From: JAJDOD01 sp050299835
GTDB taxonomy: Bacteria; Pseudomonadota; Alphaproteobacteria; Rhodobacterales; Rhodobacteraceae
Length of the DNA stretch: 64,000 nt
Assembly: GCA_050299835.1 (NCBI GenBank)
Contig: JBNKWP010000003.1
Location: 1-64,000 of the forward strand
Reading direction: 5' to 3'
The translations under genes were made by a program, and so were the position numbers. The notes below the pieces were generated by a model. The model worked only from the letters and a program-made list of their open reading frames with translations. It had not been told where the DNA came from and searched no databases. How positions within the stretch are numbered: position 1 is the stretch's first letter; the number at the start of each line of letters is the position of its first letter. Shown in pieces: positions 51,471 through 60,794 of the stretch.

Positions 51471-52942
51471 TCAGCCGTTGTCCAACCCCAGCGCCACGAA
51501 GCGCGGATCGCCGGCACGGCGGACCAGAAGCAGGATCGACTTGCGGCCCGCATCTTTAGCATCTGCGATGCGGTCTTCGAGGTCGGTCACGGAGGTAACC
51601 TTTTCCTGACCCGCTTCGGTGATCAGGTCACCCGCGCGCAGGCCTTCTTCATAGGCCTCGCTGTCTTCCACGACATCCGCGACCACCAGACCTTCGGCAC
51701 TGTCCGACAAGCCAAGCTGTTCACGAAGCTCGTCGGTGATGTTGCTCACCGTCATGCCCATGATCTCGCTCGTGACCGGATCGTCGCGATTGATGGAGGC
51801 CGGAACGGCGCTCTCCGCTTCCTCGCGGCGGCCGAGGGTCACGCGCAGCGTCTCGGTCTCGCCATTGCGGAAGACCAGAACGCGCACTTCCTTGCCGATC
51901 TCGGTGTTGCCGACCTGCTGAACCAGCTCGCGCGTGTCGTTCACCTCGATGCCGCGCAAGACATGATGACATCACCGGCTTCCATCCCGGCTTCAAGCGC
52001 AGGGCCTTCCGGGACATCGGTGACCAGCGCGCCGCGTGCCTGTTCAAGCCCCAGCCCCTCGGCCAGATCCTCGGTTACGTCCTGGATGCGCACACCCAGC
52101 CAGCCGCGGCGGGTCTCGCCGAATTCCTGCAACTGCCGGATCACGTTCTCGGCCACCCGGCTCGACATGGCGAAGCCGATGCCGATGGACCCGCCATTGG
52201 GCGACAGGATTGCGGTATTCACGCCGATCACATCGCCGTTCATGTTGAAGAGCGGCCCGCCCGAGTTGCCCCGGTTGATGGCCGCGTCGGTCTGGATGTA
52301 ATCGTCATAGCTGCCCGACAGCGCCCGGCCCCGAGCCGAGACGATTCCAGCGGACACCGAGAAGCCCTGGCCCAGCGGGTTGCCCACAGCCATGACCCAA
52401 TCGCCGACGCGGGAAACCTCTGAGTCGCCCCAGCTGACGAATTTCAGCGGTTCATCCGGCTCGACCTTAAGCAGCGCGAGGTCGGTGTTCTTGTCGGTCC
52501 CGACGATATCAGCTTCCAGCTCGAATCCCTCGAAGAACTCGATCATGATCTCGTCGGCGCCTTCGATGACGTGGTTGTTGGTGACGATGAAGCCGTCCTC
52601 CGAGATCACGAATCCCGATCCCAGGGCATTGCTGCGGCGCGGGCGCTGGCCGTCGGGGCCGTTGCGATCAAGGAAATCGCGGAAGAAATCCTCAAACGGC
52701 GACCCTTCGGGAACAACCGGGCCCGGCTGGGCGTTGGTGGCGACCGTGGTCGTTGTCGTGATGTTCACCACCGCGGGGCTGACCCTTTCGGCGAGGTCCG
52801 CGAATGTATCGGGCCGCGACTGGGCAGCGGCGGCAAGCGTCTGCGCCAGCAAGAATGCAGCACCGAGCAAGATAGGCCAGACATAGCTAAGTGGATTGGT
52901 CCGGCGAAGTGTGAGCGTATTTTCTCTCACGCGTTCCTCCAT
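51471..52942 (-). pseudogene. DegP/HtrA-type periplasmic serine protease, broken by a frameshift
   Basis: Two overlapping readings make one protease. The first holds the signal anchor, His (NNHVIEG), Asp (TDLALLKV) and Ser (GNSGGPLF) of the catalytic triad and most of PDZ1, then goes off frame at AGDVIMS to stop at 51941. The second, in another frame from about 51959, continues with RGIEVNDTRELVQQVGNTEIG and holds PDZ2 up to 51471. The break is near 51954-51963 (TGTCTTGCGC); one missing base would restore the frame. Either a real mutation leaving a protease with a partial PDZ1, or a sequence error. Start ATG 52942; GTG 52930 behind GGAGGA is also plausible. Confidence 0.85.
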
Positions 52943-53075
52943 TGTGTCCTGTAGCGCGCCGATGATGACGCGCACGTCCTGATGCGACTGTATCGTAGAT
53001 AGGGGGCATTATACACAAGTGAAGTCCCGCTCGCGAGCAATCACCAAGCGGTGAAGTCGTACGTGAGCTTGCGCT

Positions 53076-53555
53076 TCACACCCCTGCGAAGACATCGAAC
53101 TCGATTTCGTGTTCGTCGCCTGCCGAGTGATCGTCCGCCTGCACGGTGTAGAGAATGTTGATCTTCTCGAAGGAAAGCCGGACCGTATCGGCGAGTTGGT
53201 TTCCCTCGGGCGGCGTGTTCACATCATAGCCGGAGATCACGACATTGCTCAGTGTGATCTTGAGATAGTCCAGATGTACCTCGCCGGAATCTTTCCGAAG
53301 CGAGATGACAATCTCGTCGAAGGATTTGCCCTGCATGCAGGCCAACGCAAGGTACGGGGAGGACGCATCGTAGAATTTGCCAAGAGAAACGGAGCGCACG
53401 TCCGCCCGGGATCGGCTTCGCCCGGAACCGGTGGCTGCACTCTGCTGTCGCGAAACACCCCAGTCGATGGAATGGATGTCGATTTCGTCCTCGTGATCGG
53501 CACGCACGGATTCTCCGGCAATGTCGGGGATCTTCAGGAAACCTGTCATGGGCAT
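53076..53555 (-). CDS. hcp: Hcp family type VI secretion protein, orphan
   Basis: A 159-residue Hcp1 family protein, the tube subunit and secreted marker of type VI secretion. The start MPMTGFLKIPDIAGESVRADHEDEIDIHSIDWGV is the typical Hcp opening, and the end (VRLSFEKINILYTVQADDHSAGDEHEIEFDVFAGV) matches too. No other type VI genes (tss, vgrG, clpV) lie in the window, so this is an orphan copy, which often carries or serves a distant apparatus. The next gene, of unknown function, is on the same strand 109 bases upstream. Confidence 0.9.
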   Translation of the reverse strand: MPMTGFLKIPDIAGESVRADHEDEIDIHSIDWGVSRQQSAATGSGRSRSRADVRSVSLGKFYDASSPYLALACMQGKSFDEIVISLRKDSGEVHLDYLKITLSNVVISGYDVNTPPEGNQLADTVRLSFEKINILYTVQADDHSAGDEHEIEFDVFAGV

Positions 53556-53664
53556 TTGCGCACTCCGTTCGTAGGACTCACTGTTTTCCTGACAGGCAGT
53601 CTAGCCAAGTCGCCGGATCGATCCCCAGTGCGCATTCAGCAGATTCACGCTGCACAAACGGAAA

Positions 53665-54066
53665 TCACGCGCTGCCGGCGGCCTTTGCATTCCGGGTCGC
53701 CTCGGCCGTCATCAGACCCAGATAGACAATGCCCACGGGCTGGGAGAACGCACCTGCCTGACCGGCATCGAACCTCTCCCGCCACAAATCGTAGCCGTTC
53801 TGAAAGTGTTCATCGAAAGTTACGGGGTTCGGGGCAAGCTCCAGTCCGCTGGCCGCAAACGCCTCCGCCGTCACCGGGAGATGACTTATGGCGGTCCACC
53901 CCTCCTTGCGTGTTTCGAGATGCGGCGTGATCGCAATCGAAAGCACCTGCATCTGTGATCCGTCCGCGCCCTGAATTTCGTCGATTGCTCCGATGGCACA
54001 AAGCAGGGGAGGCGTATCGCCCGGCCCCTGCCCGACCCAGGCCTGTCCGATTTCAAACTGTTCCAT
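53665..54066 (-). CDS. Protein of unknown function upstream of hcp
   Basis: A 133-residue protein I do not recognise. It has no signal peptide. An acidic/hydrophobic start (MEQFEIGQAWVGQGPGDTPPLLCAIGAID), an IAITPHLE strand and a C terminal half with NGYDLWRERFDAGQAGAFS. Being on the same strand and just upstream of hcp, with no other gene between, it might be an effector-linked or chaperone protein; this is inference only. ATG 54066, no strong ribosome site (ATGGAACAG directly after the sequence GCTGCGCTC). Confidence 0.55.
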   Translation of the reverse strand: MEQFEIGQAWVGQGPGDTPPLLCAIGAIDEIQGADGSQMQVLSIAITPHLETRKEGWTAISHLPVTAEAFAASGLELAPNPVTFDEHFQNGYDLWRERFDAGQAGAFSQPVGIVYLGLMTAEATRNAKAAGSA

Positions 54067-54120
54067 GAGCGCAGCCTATCCAGAAATGTGGCAGGACAAG
54101 GGCGCGTTTTACGGGTTGGC

Positions 54121-54149
54121 AAACAAATGGGGCGCCCAAGGACGCCCCA
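54121..54149 (-). terminator. Terminator of the glnA transcript
   Basis: TGGGGCG (54143-54149 complement) and CGCCCCA (54128-54134 complement) form a seven-pair stem with an eight-base loop on the minus strand, followed by TTTGTTT. It lies 28 bases past the glnA stop. Confidence 0.85.
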
Positions 54150-54176
54150 GTCGGCCAGTCTGCTGGCAGGGAGGAG

Positions 54177-55583
54177 TCAGCAGCTGTAGTAGAGCTTGAA
54201 TTCCACCGGGTGCGGCGTGTGCTCGTAGGCGTAGATCTCTTCCCATTTGAGATCCATGTAGCCGTCGATCTGGTCCCTGGTGAACACGTCGCCGGCCAAG
54301 AGGAAGTCCATGTCGGCCTCCAGTTCGCCGAGCGCTTCGCGAAGCGAGGCGCAGACGGTCGGGATGCCTTCCAGTTCTTCCGGCGGCAGGTCGTAGAGGT
54401 CCTTGTCCATCGGATCGCCGGGATCGATCTTGTTCTTGATGCCATCGAGGCCGGCCATCAGCAGGGCCGAGAAGCAGAGATACGGGTTCGACGACGGATC
54501 CGGGAAGCGGGCTTCCACACGCTTGGCCTTCGGCGACTCCGCCCACGGGATACGCACGCAGCCCGAGCGGTTCCGTGCCGAATAGGCGCGCAGAACCGGG
54601 GCTTCGAAGCCGGGGATCAGACGCTTGTAGGAGTTCGTCGACGGGTTGGTGAAGGCGTTCAGCGCCTTGGCGTGCTTCAGGATGCCGCCGATATACCACA
54701 GGGCTTCCTGGCTGAGGTCAGCATATTTGTCGCCCGCAAACAGCGGCTTGCCGTCTTTCCAGACCGACATGTTGACATGCATGCCCGTGCCGTTGTCGCC
54801 CGCGATGGGCTTCGGCATGAAGGTCGCCGATTTGCCATAGGCGTGGGCGACCTGGTGGATGACGTATTTGTACTTCTGAAGCTCATCCGCCTGTTTTGTC
54901 AGGCTGTCGAAGATCAGGCCAAGCTCGTGCTGGCACGAGGCAACTTCGTGGTGGTGCTTGTCCACCTTCATGCCCATCCGCTTCATGGTGGACAGCATTT
55001 CCGAACGGATGTCCTGGGCGTCGTCGATCGGCGGAACCGGGAAGTAGCCGCCCTTGACGCCGGGACGGTGACCCATGTTGCCCATCTCGTAATCGGTGTC
55101 GGTGTTCCATGCGCCGTCGATGGCATCGACTTCATAGGACACCTTCTTCATATCGACCGAGTATTTCACATCGTCGAACAGGAAGAATTCGGCTTCCGGC
55201 CCCATATAGGCAGCGTCACCAATGCCGGAGGACTTGAGGTAAGCCTCGGCCAGTTGAGCCGTGCCGCGCGGGTCGCGGTTGTAAAGTTCACCGGTGTCAG
55301 GTTCATGCACCGAGCAATGGACCGCCATGGTCTTCTCCGCAAAGAACGGATCCATGTAGGCCGAGGAGGCATCGGGCATCAGTTTCATGTCCGACTGGTC
55401 GATCGACTTCCAGCCTGCGATGGACGAACCATCGAACATGAAGCCTTCTTCCAAAAAGTCTTCATCGACCTGGTCCGACATGACCGTCACGTGCTGCAGC
55501 TTGCCGCGCGGGTCGGTGAAACGGATGTCGACATATTCGACGTCCTCGTCCTTGATCGTCTTCACAACGTCCTTGTTGCTCAT
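54177..55583 (-). CDS. glnA: Glutamine synthetase type I
   Basis: Joins ammonia to glutamate using ATP; dodecamer. It has 468 residues. MFDGSSIAGWKSI, MGPEAEFFLFDDV, GDNGTGMHVNMSVWKDG (ATP region), NPSTNSYKRLIPGFEAPV and Tyr397 in MDKDLYDLPPEE are all as expected; Tyr397 is the site of adenylylation by GlnE. It is encoded just after glnB, with a 38-base gap, and the pair is the core of nitrogen control. It ends in a clear terminator. Confidence 0.99.
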   Translation of the reverse strand: MSNKDVVKTIKDEDVEYVDIRFTDPRGKLQHVTVMSDQVDEDFLEEGFMFDGSSIAGWKSIDQSDMKLMPDASSAYMDPFFAEKTMAVHCSVHEPDTGELYNRDPRGTAQLAEAYLKSSGIGDAAYMGPEAEFFLFDDVKYSVDMKKVSYEVDAIDGAWNTDTDYEMGNMGHRPGVKGGYFPVPPIDDAQDIRSEMLSTMKRMGMKVDKHHHEVASCQHELGLIFDSLTKQADELQKYKYVIHQVAHAYGKSATFMPKPIAGDNGTGMHVNMSVWKDGKPLFAGDKYADLSQEALWYIGGILKHAKALNAFTNPSTNSYKRLIPGFEAPVLRAYSARNRSGCVRIPWAESPKAKRVEARFPDPSSNPYLCFSALLMAGLDGIKNKIDPGDPMDKDLYDLPPEELEGIPTVCASLREALGELEADMDFLLAGDVFTRDQIDGYMDLKWEEIYAYEHTPHPVEFKLYYSC

Positions 55584-55621
55584 GGGTTTAACCCTCTCTC
55601 CCGTATGTCTGGAATATTCTG

Positions 55622-55960
55622 TTAAAGAGCGTCCGCTCCGGACTCGCCGGTCCGGATGCGAATGGCCTGGTCGATATCGCTGACGAAGATCTTGCCGTCG
55701 CCGATCTTGTCGGTTTTTGCCGCGCTCACGATGGCTTCGATGGCCGGTTCGACCTGATCGTCCGGCAGGACGACCTCGATCTTCACCTTGGGCAGGAAGT
55801 CGACGACATATTCGGCACCCCGATAGAGTTCCGTATGACCTTTCTGACGACCGAAGCCTTTCACCTCGAGCACCGAGAGACCCTGCACTCCAATCTCCTG
55901 CAGCGCCTCTTTCACTTCATCGAGCTTGAATGGCTTGATGATCGCCTCGACTTTCTTCAT
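55622..55960 (-). CDS. glnB: Nitrogen regulatory protein P-II
   Basis: A 112-residue PII signal protein that senses 2-oxoglutarate, ATP and ADP and is uridylylated under nitrogen shortage. MKKVEAIIKPFKLDEVKEAL is the classic start, the T-loop GRQKGHTELYRGAEYVVDFLPK holds Tyr51, and the last part GKIFVSDIDQAIRIRTGE binds nucleotide. Upstream ATG is fixed at 55960. It leads an operon with glnA. A sigma-54 box was sought and not found convincingly. Confidence 0.98.
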   Translation of the reverse strand: MKKVEAIIKPFKLDEVKEALQEIGVQGLSVLEVKGFGRQKGHTELYRGAEYVVDFLPKVKIEVVLPDDQVEPAIEAIVSAAKTDKIGDGKIFVSDIDQAIRIRTGESGADAL

Positions 55961-56178
55961 CTTCAACTCCTCCTGAGCTTTGATCGGGTGAGACCATTTT
56001 GGGGTTTGGGCCACAATCTGAGCGCCGTTGACCCGCGTTATGCATCCCCAATTTGCTCTGCTTTTGCTACTTTTTTAGGCAAAGCGCCCGAAATGCAAGC
56101 GAAACTGAATCGCTTGCGTCGCGAAAAGGGTTCCGGGAGAGTTTGCTCAACCGGAGTTGAGTGAATCGGACTGCTGAC

Positions 56179-57801
56179 ATGGAACTTCTCACCGCCGCGC
56201 AGATGCGCGCCATCGAACAGGCCGCGATAGATGCGGGCGAAGTGACCGGGCTGGAGCTGATGGAACGGGCCGGTCGCGGGGTTGTGGAGGCGATCTTCGA
56301 GGAATGGCCGGAGTTGCGCGCGACCTCGCACCGGGCGGTGGTGCTGTGCGGGCCGGGGAACAATGGCGGCGACGGGTTTGTCGTGGCCCGGTTGTTGCGG
56401 GAATGGGGTTGGGAGGTGGAGGTGTTTCTCTACGGAGACCCCGACAAGCTGCCGCCGGATGCGCGGGTGAATTATGAGCGGTGGGGGGAGTTGGGGGAAG
56501 TCAACGATTACAAAAAGATGTTTTTCAGGCCGGCAGATCTTGGGGCTCCCGATCTCTATGTCGATGCGCTTTTTGGAACTGGCATAAAACGTCCGGTCGA
56601 GCTTGGAGAAGACTATGCCGGTACAGCTAGAAGCGAGGTTGGCGACGGCTTGCGAGGCGACCTGCGTCATGTGGCCATAGACATGCCAAGCGGTGTTTGC
56701 TCCGATAGCGGAAAGCTATTGGGCGACCCGTTCGTCGCCGACCTCACAGTGACTTTTCACTCTAGAAAATTGGGTCACGCGTTGGAATTCGGCCCTGCGT
56801 TTTCAGGCAAAGTGGCGCTGAAGGATATCGGCATTCCATTGGGTACGGGGTTTCTTGAAGCGTTTGGGGAGCCACAAGATTTCAGGAGGATAACGTCAGC
56901 CTTTGATGACTACGCACGGTATTTTGCCGACCATACGCTCGGCAAATCCGAGTATAGAAGTCCAGCGCGTGAAGCACACAAATACTCCCACGGCCACGCC
57001 CTGATCCTCACCGGCGGACCCGGCCGAACCGGTGCCGCCCGTCTCGCGGCCCGGGGGGCGCTCAGGATCGGGGCGGGCCTCGTCACATTGGGCTGTCCTC
57101 AGAATGCTCTGGCGGAGGTGGCGCATCATGTGACCGCGATCATGTGCCGGGGGATCGATGGGGCTCCGGGCCTGAGGGAAATGCTGGAAGATCAGAGACT
57201 TAATGCGCTCTGCCTTGGGCCGGGGATGGGACTTGGGGCGGACACGCAGGCGCTGGTGCTGGAGGCTTTGAAGACGAAACGGGGGACGGTTCTGGATGCG
57301 GATGCGCTGACGCGGTTCGAGCGGAACCCGGATGTGCTGTTTGACGCGCTCCACAAGAACTGTGTGCTGACGCCTCATGCCGGTGAATTCAAACGGCTTT
57401 TTCCCGACATCGCGGAGAAGCTCGACGCACCTGCCACAACCGGCCCCGCCTATTCCAAAGTCGATGCGACGCGGGAGGCGGCGAAACGCGCCGGGTGTAC
57501 CGTTCTCTTCAAAGGGCCGGATACGGTGATTGCCGATGAGACGGGAATTTGTTCTATTAATTCAAGCGCTTACGAGCGGGCCGCGCCCTGGCTGGCGACG
57601 GCTGGCTCGGGCGATGTGCTGGCGGGGTTCGTCACCGGTCTGCTGGCAAGAGGCTTCGCTCCGATGCAGGCGGCGGAGACGGCAGCGTGGCTTCATACGG
57701 AATGCGCGCTGTCCTTCGGCCCCGGACTGATCGCCGAGGATCTACCGGAAGAGCTGCCGAAGGTGTTCAAATCCCTCTTCGAGAACGACGCCCAAAACTG
57801 A
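56179..57801 (+). CDS. nnr: Bifunctional NAD(P)H-hydrate epimerase/dehydratase
   Basis: Repairs hydrated NAD(P)H: an epimerase (YjeF N) domain and an ADP/ATP-dependent dehydratase domain. 540 residues from ATG 56179. N part: GPGNNGGDGFVVARLL and DALFGTG, DMPSGVCSDSG. C part: HGHALILTGGPGRTGAARLA, LTPHAGEFKRLF, ATAGSGDVLAGF, the dehydratase signatures. The region from about 56515 to 56990 has more AGA, ATA and TTG codons and looks lower in GC than both flanks, which suggests a patch of foreign or recombined DNA. GTG 56161 is an alternative start. Confidence 0.95.
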   Translation: MELLTAAQMRAIEQAAIDAGEVTGLELMERAGRGVVEAIFEEWPELRATSHRAVVLCGPGNNGGDGFVVARLLREWGWEVEVFLYGDPDKLPPDARVNYERWGELGEVNDYKKMFFRPADLGAPDLYVDALFGTGIKRPVELGEDYAGTARSEVGDGLRGDLRHVAIDMPSGVCSDSGKLLGDPFVADLTVTFHSRKLGHALEFGPAFSGKVALKDIGIPLGTGFLEAFGEPQDFRRITSAFDDYARYFADHTLGKSEYRSPAREAHKYSHGHALILTGGPGRTGAARLAARGALRIGAGLVTLGCPQNALAEVAHHVTAIMCRGIDGAPGLREMLEDQRLNALCLGPGMGLGADTQALVLEALKTKRGTVLDADALTRFERNPDVLFDALHKNCVLTPHAGEFKRLFPDIAEKLDAPATTGPAYSKVDATREAAKRAGCTVLFKGPDTVIADETGICSINSSAYERAAPWLATAGSGDVLAGFVTGLLARGFAPMQAAETAAWLHTECALSFGPGLIAEDLPEELPKVFKSLFENDAQN

Positions 57802-58024
57802 GGCAGGGGTTAACAATGTCCTGACGGTACGTTCGCGGTCTGAGCGTTTCGTGACGTTTTGTACGCGTTTGCCGCCCCCCGAATACCGTTTTGTACCACC
57901 GACCGTTCTGGTGGTTCTCGAAGCATGACCCACGAGAGCGCAATTCTGCCGAATGTTAACAAAGGCTTGATGCGTACCGCCGTTGCATTACTGTTACATG
58001 GTCAGCCTTGGGGGAGGTGGGATC

Positions 58025-59236
58025 ATGAATCCGATCACGACGCTTGACGGCCAGAGCAACTTGCCGCGCTATTTCGCGGCCACGTTTTCGCTGGCGCAGA
58101 AGCTGAACAGGGGACGCATCGATTTCCGGCTGCCGGACGGTCGCGTGTTCCGGGTGGACGCGCCAAACCCCGGCCCGGTGGCCGAGATCCACGTGAAGAA
58201 TCCAGACACGTTTGCGCGGCTGATCCGGGAGGGCGACCTGGGCATGGCAGATGCTTATCTGGAGGGCTGGTGGAGCACGCCGGATCTACAGTCCTTCATG
58301 GATGTGATCCATGCCGAAAATGACGATCTTTATGACAGCTTCTCGGGCTTCCAGTTCGTGCGGCTGTGGGAACGGCTGCGGCACTGGATGAACCGCAACA
58401 CCAAGGATCAGGCGAGAAAGAATATCTCCTACCATTACGACCTTGGAAACGACTTCTACGGCCTTTGGCTGGACGACACGATGACCTATTCGTCGGCCAT
58501 TTTCGAAACCGGTCAGGAGAGCCTGGAGAAGGCGCAGAACGCCAAATATGCCAGCATGGTGGACCTGATCGGCGCGAAGCCCGGCGACCATGTTCTTGAG
58601 ATCGGATGCGGCTGGGGCGGATTCGCGGAATATGCCGCGAAAGAGCGCGGGTTGAAGGTCACCGGATTAACAATAAGCCAGGAACAGTACGATTATGCCT
58701 CAAATCGGATACAAAAGGCCGGGCTTTCGGAACAAGTCGAGTTCAAACTTCAGGATTATCGCGACGAGCGGGGCAGTTACGATGGCATCGCGTCGATCGA
58801 GATGTTCGAGGCCGTGGGCGAGAAATACTGGCCGGTCTATTTCGACACGGTACGCGAGCGGCTGAAGCCGGGCAGGAATGGCGCGTTCCAGATCATTACA
58901 ATCGAGGATGCGCGGTTCGAGATTTACCGTAAGTCTGTGGATTTCATACAGAAATACATTTTTCCGGGAGGGATGCTGCCCTCACCCGCCGTGTTGCGCA
59001 GCGAGGTTGAGAAAGCCGGTTTGAGCGTACTGAAATCCATCGAATTCGGTGAAAGTTACAGCCAGACTCTGCGCCGCTGGCACGAAACATTTAACCAGAG
59101 GTGGGAAGATGTAGCGTTGCTTGGATTCGACGGTCGGTTCAGAAGAATGTGGAACTTCTATCTAACATCTTGCGCCGCAGGCTTTCATTCCGGTTGTATC
59201 GACGTAACGCAAATTACGGTCAACAAACCGGGATAG
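58025..59236 (+). CDS. cfa: Cyclopropane-fatty-acyl-phospholipid synthase
   Basis: SAM-dependent enzyme adding a methylene bridge to unsaturated fatty chains of membrane phospholipids, often in stationary phase or acid. 403 residues. ISYHYDLGNDFYGLWLDDTMTYSSAIF opens the catalytic part, VLEIGCGWGGFAEYAA binds SAM, SIEMFEAVGEKYWPVYFDTV and FIQKYIFPGGMLPS follow; the C terminus has FYLTSCAAGF. The ATG at 58025 follows GGGGGAGG. It is followed by trgA only five bases later, indicating one operon. Confidence 0.96.
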   Translation: MNPITTLDGQSNLPRYFAATFSLAQKLNRGRIDFRLPDGRVFRVDAPNPGPVAEIHVKNPDTFARLIREGDLGMADAYLEGWWSTPDLQSFMDVIHAENDDLYDSFSGFQFVRLWERLRHWMNRNTKDQARKNISYHYDLGNDFYGLWLDDTMTYSSAIFETGQESLEKAQNAKYASMVDLIGAKPGDHVLEIGCGWGGFAEYAAKERGLKVTGLTISQEQYDYASNRIQKAGLSEQVEFKLQDYRDERGSYDGIASIEMFEAVGEKYWPVYFDTVRERLKPGRNGAFQIITIEDARFEIYRKSVDFIQKYIFPGGMLPSPAVLRSEVEKAGLSVLKSIEFGESYSQTLRRWHETFNQRWEDVALLGFDGRFRRMWNFYLTSCAAGFHSGCIDVTQITVNKPG

Positions 59237-59241
59237 ATGCC

Positions 59242-59685
59242 ATGCCCACCGGCGGAAAGCTGATTGCTGCGATTGCCTTCGCGGCGCTTGCCTATTTCAT
59301 CTCCGATCTCATCAAGCCGCTTTTGCCGGAAGGCACCAACGTGTCCCGTCTGTCGCAGATCAATGCTCTGGTCGGCTTGATCATGGGATGGCGGGTGATG
59401 GGCAAGGGGGCCGGCCGGACTTATTTGCAATCCTTCGGCTACGGCTTCACCACGCTTGCCGCGATCGTGTTCTGGAGCCTGCTCATCTGGTCCGGGAACG
59501 AGATGCTGAAGCGGTCGATGAAGATGTATTATGAAGGGCCGGTCGAAGCCTTGCAGGAAATGGCGGAGCTTTACGTGGACTATGCGCGCATCGCCACCAC
59601 CGATTACAGCGTTCTGATCGCGGCCGTTGTCGGCACAGCCTTCATGGCTTGGCTGACGGAATTCTTCGCCCGCCGCTGGAATTGA
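59242..59685 (+). CDS. trgA: TrgA family tellurite-resistance-associated membrane protein
   Basis: A 147-residue inner-membrane protein with about four helices (LIAAIAFAALAYFISDLI, INALVGLIMGWRVM, GFTTLAAIVFWSLLIWS and LIAAVVGTAFMAWL). Resembles TrgA of Rhodobacter sphaeroides, which with TrgB raises resistance to tellurite; the biochemical role is not known to me. Identification relies on its overall pattern plus the adjacent trgB-like gene. It starts five bases after cfa, and its stop overlaps the TTG start chosen for trgB. Confidence 0.82.
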   Translation: MPTGGKLIAAIAFAALAYFISDLIKPLLPEGTNVSRLSQINALVGLIMGWRVMGKGAGRTYLQSFGYGFTTLAAIVFWSLLIWSGNEMLKRSMKMYYEGPVEALQEMAELYVDYARIATTDYSVLIAAVVGTAFMAWLTEFFARRWN

Positions 59686-60794
59686 GCGGGCGGCTTTTCC
59701 TTTACGGAACGCTCTGCGACCCCGAGTTGTTCGAGATCGTCTCGGGCATGGTCTTTCGACCTCGCCCGGCGCGTCTGAGCGGTATCGAGATCCATTTCGT
59801 GGCTGGAGAGAATTTTCCGGTGCCGGTCCCGTGTGAGGGAACATTGGCCGAAGGCGTTGTCGTCGAGGTCAGCGATGCGGTGCGGCGGCGGCTGGATTTC
59901 TATGAGCTTGGGTTCGGGTATGGCGTCGAGAGGCGGGCGGTTTCGACTGCGGACGGCGACGTGGACGCCGAGCTCTATGTTCCGGTCGAAGACTGGCCGC
60001 TGGGCGATGCGTGGTCGCTGCCGGTCTGGCAGGCCGAGCATGGGGCACTGAGCCGGGCGGCTGCGCGGGACTACATGGGGTTGATCGACACGCATTCGCC
60101 GGAGGAGGCGGCGCGGGCCTTTTCAACGGTGCGGAGCCGGGCGGCGTCACGGTTGCGGGCGGCCAGCGCGGCCACGCCGGAGGTTTTCGGGCCGGGGATG
60201 GCGGGAGCGCAGGTGGTGCCGGAACGGACGGCGGTGCCTTACACGGATTACTTCGCGGTGCGGGAGGACTGGCTGGCCTTTCCCCGGTTCGGCGGTGGCA
60301 CGAGCCCGGTGGTGAAGCGGGCGAGTTTCATGGGCGGCGATGCGGTGACGGTGCTGCCTTACGATCCGGCGACCGGTGAGGTGCTGATGATCCGGCAGTT
60401 CCGGCACGGGCCGTTTGCGCGGGGCGATGCGAACCCCTGGACGCTGGAGCCTCCGGCCGGGCGGATCGACGTGGCCGAGACGCCCGAGGCGGCGGCGCGG
60501 CGGGAACTTCTGGAAGAAACCGGGGTGGAGGCCGGCGAGATGGTCCGGATCGGGCGGTATTACCCTTCGCCGGGGGCCTATAGCGAGTATCTGTACAGTT
60601 TCGTGGCGGTGGCCGATCTGAGCGGCGCCGATGGCGGCATTGGCGGTGTGGCCGAGGAGGCTGAGGACATCATGCGGCATGTGGTGCCGCTGGATAACGC
60701 ATTGGGACTGATCGAGGGAGGTGCGATCAACACGGCGCCGCTTCTGTACTCACTGACATGGCTGGCGTTGAACAGGGATCGGTTCGAGGTCTGA
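59682..60794 (+). CDS. trgB: TrgB-like protein: gamma-glutamylcyclotransferase-like plus NUDIX domains
   Basis: A 370-residue two-domain protein. Residues 1-130: LSGRLFLYGTLCDPELFEIVSG, the YGTL motif of AIG2/GGCT-type folds. Residues about 190-370: a NUDIX hydrolase, the box being PPAGRIDVAETPEAAARRELLEETGVEAG, of the ADP-ribose pyrophosphatase kind, and SPGAYSEYLYSFVAVADL. With trgA it matches the tellurite-resistance pair. TTG 59682 overlaps the trgA stop (TTGA) and is chosen; a TTG at 59649 is a second choice. How the two domains cooperate is unknown. Confidence 0.85.
   Translation: MSGRLFLYGTLCDPELFEIVSGMVFRPRPARLSGIEIHFVAGENFPVPVPCEGTLAEGVVVEVSDAVRRRLDFYELGFGYGVERRAVSTADGDVDAELYVPVEDWPLGDAWSLPVWQAEHGALSRAAARDYMGLIDTHSPEEAARAFSTVRSRAASRLRAASAATPEVFGPGMAGAQVVPERTAVPYTDYFAVREDWLAFPRFGGGTSPVVKRASFMGGDAVTVLPYDPATGEVLMIRQFRHGPFARGDANPWTLEPPAGRIDVAETPEAAARRELLEETGVEAGEMVRIGRYYPSPGAYSEYLYSFVAVADLSGADGGIGGVAEEAEDIMRHVVPLDNALGLIEGGAINTAPLLYSLTWLALNRDRFEV

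Noticed and set aside
55961..56178. Possible sigma-54 promoter before glnB
   Set aside because: I looked for TGGCAC-N5-TTGC type spacing on the minus strand and found no clear match; left out.
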